Assembly: GCA_025526935.1 (NCBI GenBank)
Contig: JAHLKD010000054.1
Coordinates: 1-64,000, forward strand
Reading direction: 5' to 3'
Origin: Cladochytrium replicatum
Lineage: Eukaryota; Chytridiomycota; Chytridiomycetes; Cladochytriales; Cladochytriaceae
Length of the DNA stretch: 64,000 bases
Within the stretch, counting starts at the first letter, position 1. Every line of letters begins with the position of its first letter. The position numbers and the translations under genes are program-made. Shown here piece by piece: positions 59,118 through 64,000 of the stretch. Under the pieces are notes generated by a model, which did not search any database, was not told the origin of the DNA, and saw nothing but the letters and a program-made list of their open reading frames with translations.

Positions 59118-61102
59118 TCATGCAAATGGTGACCCCTCCAGCCAAATTCGCACCATTTCATCCGACAATTCAGGTTGATCGAGTGGAACCATGTGGCCGG
59201 CCTCAAATATGCGCAAGAAAGTTAAATTCTCGTAGGATCGCACAGTCCCAACTTTTTGCCCATTCGATTCCCATATGAGGTCCTCGGAATCGTTGTAGCC
59301 TTGCTGTCCAGACCATTTTAACTCCTTTGTCCACGCAAGGTTTCCCATCCAATCGCAAGCACTTCCAAAGCCAGCAGGGTCAGAAACTTTTGCTTACAGA
59401 GGATGAGGTTTACCTGTCAGCGTCACCTGCATAGACTAAGACCTGCGAAAAACCATCAATACTGAACTCTGAGGTGATCAATTCTTGTACCTTGACTCCG
59501 TTCTCGAGAAGGCTTTTAATGTAGAGATGTGATGGGTGCCCAACTGGATGAAATAATCAGTAATGATGTCAGCATGCAATGCTGTTTCTTGCTCTCACTG
59601 TCTCCAGAGCTCATGAAATCGGAAGCGACCTCCGCAGAGATGTTGACATACTTTGCGGGTATCGCTCCAAGAGCTTCCTTGACGTATTCGGTGTTCATAA
59701 ATCCGTTGACATCATCGATAATATCATAGCATAACGGCCTTGGTCCATCACAGGTTTTCCGAATATCATACGGATTCAATTCCCCTATGTCTGATTCGAT
59801 TGCCCACTCACAGGCGTAGGATGCGGGAGCGCATAGGAACGAAGTGGGCCAAAAGTAACATGCCTTGAGGAGAATCGAGCACATCTTGTAGCGGCGACGC
59901 ATTCTTGAAGTCACCTCAGGGGGGAAGAGAGGTGTAACATATCCGTTCTGAAACCATCGCTGTCGTTAATTTATCAAACGAAGCTCAAATGCAAACCAAA
60001 TACCTGCTCAGCGTAGTTTGGAACCTCTCTAAATTGAACAAGAGTGTCCGTGATGCCGTTTCCCTGTCGTCAAAGAGTAGTGGTTCGACTTATTCAAAGT
60101 GCTACAAAGAACGGCCACGTACGATCATAACGGATTTCAATTGGATGGTGACCAGCCAATCGTCATCAGAGTCTCCGATTCGATTGTTTTGATTCATGAT
60201 TTCAAGCGCAAGTGCAGGAACGTAATGACCACCGTCTCCAAGAAGAAAAGAAAAATGAGCATTGAAGAACTCATTGTTTCAACATATAATACGAACATGA
60301 CTCCCCGGCAATATGAAAATCGAGATCCTGAAGTTCTGGAATGGCCTTGAACAAAATTTGGAAGAATATGTAGAGATCCTTTGCGTCTTCCTCAGAAGTC
60401 TTTGGTATGCTCTTCACACCGTCTGCATAGGACCAGCCAACGTTCGCCGGCTGTGGTTCGCATGGAAATAGTACATTCAATAACCATAATCGTTTGATCC
60501 CTGTCCACCTACGTGGTCAATGAATATCATGTTCGCATTGTTGTTCCATCCATAGGGATTGAATATTGTTTCATTTCCACCCGGTGCAACGAGACAAGGA
60601 CCAAGTTCCATCAGCAATCCGGCAGTCGAAGAAAATCCTGATAACATCTTTGTTTGAGGATTTCCGTCTCAAAAGCCGTCCATTCTGCTGTGAAATCTCA
60701 CCTGGGCCTCCATTGGTCCACATCAGAAGCGGATCAGATGCTGGAGAAGAACGAGACTCGAAGAACCAGAAAAATAAGTGGCGGTCGTCAACGTCAAAGT
60801 ATCCGGAAAACTATGACACCAATTAAACGATTTTCTCAACATTATTGGACACATACCGATGCCACAGTTGGATCGCAGAGCTCACCGACCTGTCCCTTGT
60901 GCATTCGAACTTGGTACCCCTTGAAAGAATAGAGGGAAAAGGTGCTCCATTCTGAGCTGTGGGAAACTCTTAAGCCGTTTGATGATACATCGGTCAGTAA
61001 TGGGAGGTCAGTAAGGCCTTGCTGTTCTTGCAAAAGGGTGCTGGGAAGGGCTCCTGCCACACCCAACGCTGAGAGGCCCAGTAGAACCGCTAACCAATTC
61101 AT
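59118..61102 (-). CDS. Secreted serine carboxypeptidase (S10), copy 2
   Basis: Ten exons (60857-61102, 60702-60810, 60513-60637, 60297-60450, 60123-60235, 60004-60063, 59599-59947, 59491-59543, 59414-59442, 59118-59361) give 493 residues. A signal peptide ([18 protein letters not shown]) opens it. The landmarks [19 protein letters not shown] followed by YGGHY across an intron, [14 protein letters not shown] and [12 protein letters not shown] supply the catalytic Ser, Asp and His. Seven of ten exons have the same lengths as in copy 1 (154, 113, 60, 53, 29, 244 and, with small changes, the rest), so the gene structure predates the duplication. The sequence is visibly richer in A and T than copy 1. 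Its start lies 71 bases past the stop of the RNA polymerase I gene on the same strand. Confidence 0.92.
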
Positions 61103-61173
61103 ATCTCAGATAGCTTTTTGCCCAAATTACGGTTGGGGCGGAGTGAAAATTTTATATTGTTGGGTGAGGAACA

Positions 61174-64000
<2,827 letters not shown>

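Overview
The window reads from a chromosome end into the chromosome of a filamentous-type, intron-rich fungus. Bases 1-117 are eleven copies of a 10-bp telomere repeat (G-strand TTAGTTAGGG). The genes carry many short GT-AG introns (about 47-81 nt). The gene set includes a chitin synthase, a secreted CPAF-like S41 peptidase, a decayed ankyrin family with WW-SGL-type repeats, PHO80-type cyclin, S10 carboxypeptidases and MCT-like transporters. The S41 and ankyrin families in particular are typical of chytrids, so Chytridiomycota is my best guess; this is inference, since no rRNA or marker phylogeny is available here.

Layout. 0-5.2 kb: telomere, a 37-bp direct duplication, and a broken Ty1/copia element (frameshifted gag start, one in-frame TGA, only a 3' LTR recognised). 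5.2-12.7 kb: a (CA)n tract, a FAR1-type DNA-binding protein, a tandem pair of paralogous acidic proteins of unknown function, and a 199-residue protein made only of cullin repeat. 12.6-17.1 kb: minisatellites, then a tandem pair of seven-helix membrane proteins, one of them a pseudogene. 17.1-24.6 kb: chitin synthase (11 exons) and the secreted S41 peptidase (7 exons). 24.6-28.4 kb: gene-poor and decayed, with an ankyrin relict and a duplicated segment. 28.4-43.3 kb: PHO80-like cyclin, AIM24-like protein, a C2-TerD fusion with a Pro/Tyr/Gly-rich tail, a CocE/S15-type hydrolase, UBC7 (ERAD E2), KRR1 (ribosome biogenesis) and two tandem monocarboxylate-transporter-like genes. 44.4-54 kb: a 2,222-residue CHD/Mi-2-like remodeler (15 exons) and a PQQ-repeat beta-propeller protein. 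54.8-61.1 kb: two convergent S10 carboxypeptidase paralogs flanking a Harbinger-like transposase relict, a minisatellite and several palindromes. 61.2-64 kb: the 3' half of the RNA polymerase I largest subunit, running off the window.

The genes do not form one pathway. Housekeeping genes (UBC7, KRR1, RPA190) begin about 37 kb from the telomere. The telomere-proximal part is richer in relics, paralog pairs and secreted or wall-related functions, as expected for subtelomeric DNA. Gene packing is tight in places: three divergent pairs have start codons only 29, 73 and 100 bp apart.

The observations I rate highest are the C2-TerD-tail fusion, the cullin-repeat-only gene, the 10-bp telomere repeat, and an intron of the MCT-like pair that is more conserved between the duplicates than much of the surrounding coding sequence. 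All exon structures were worked out by hand from splice signals, reading phase and protein-family similarity. No search or alignment program was run.
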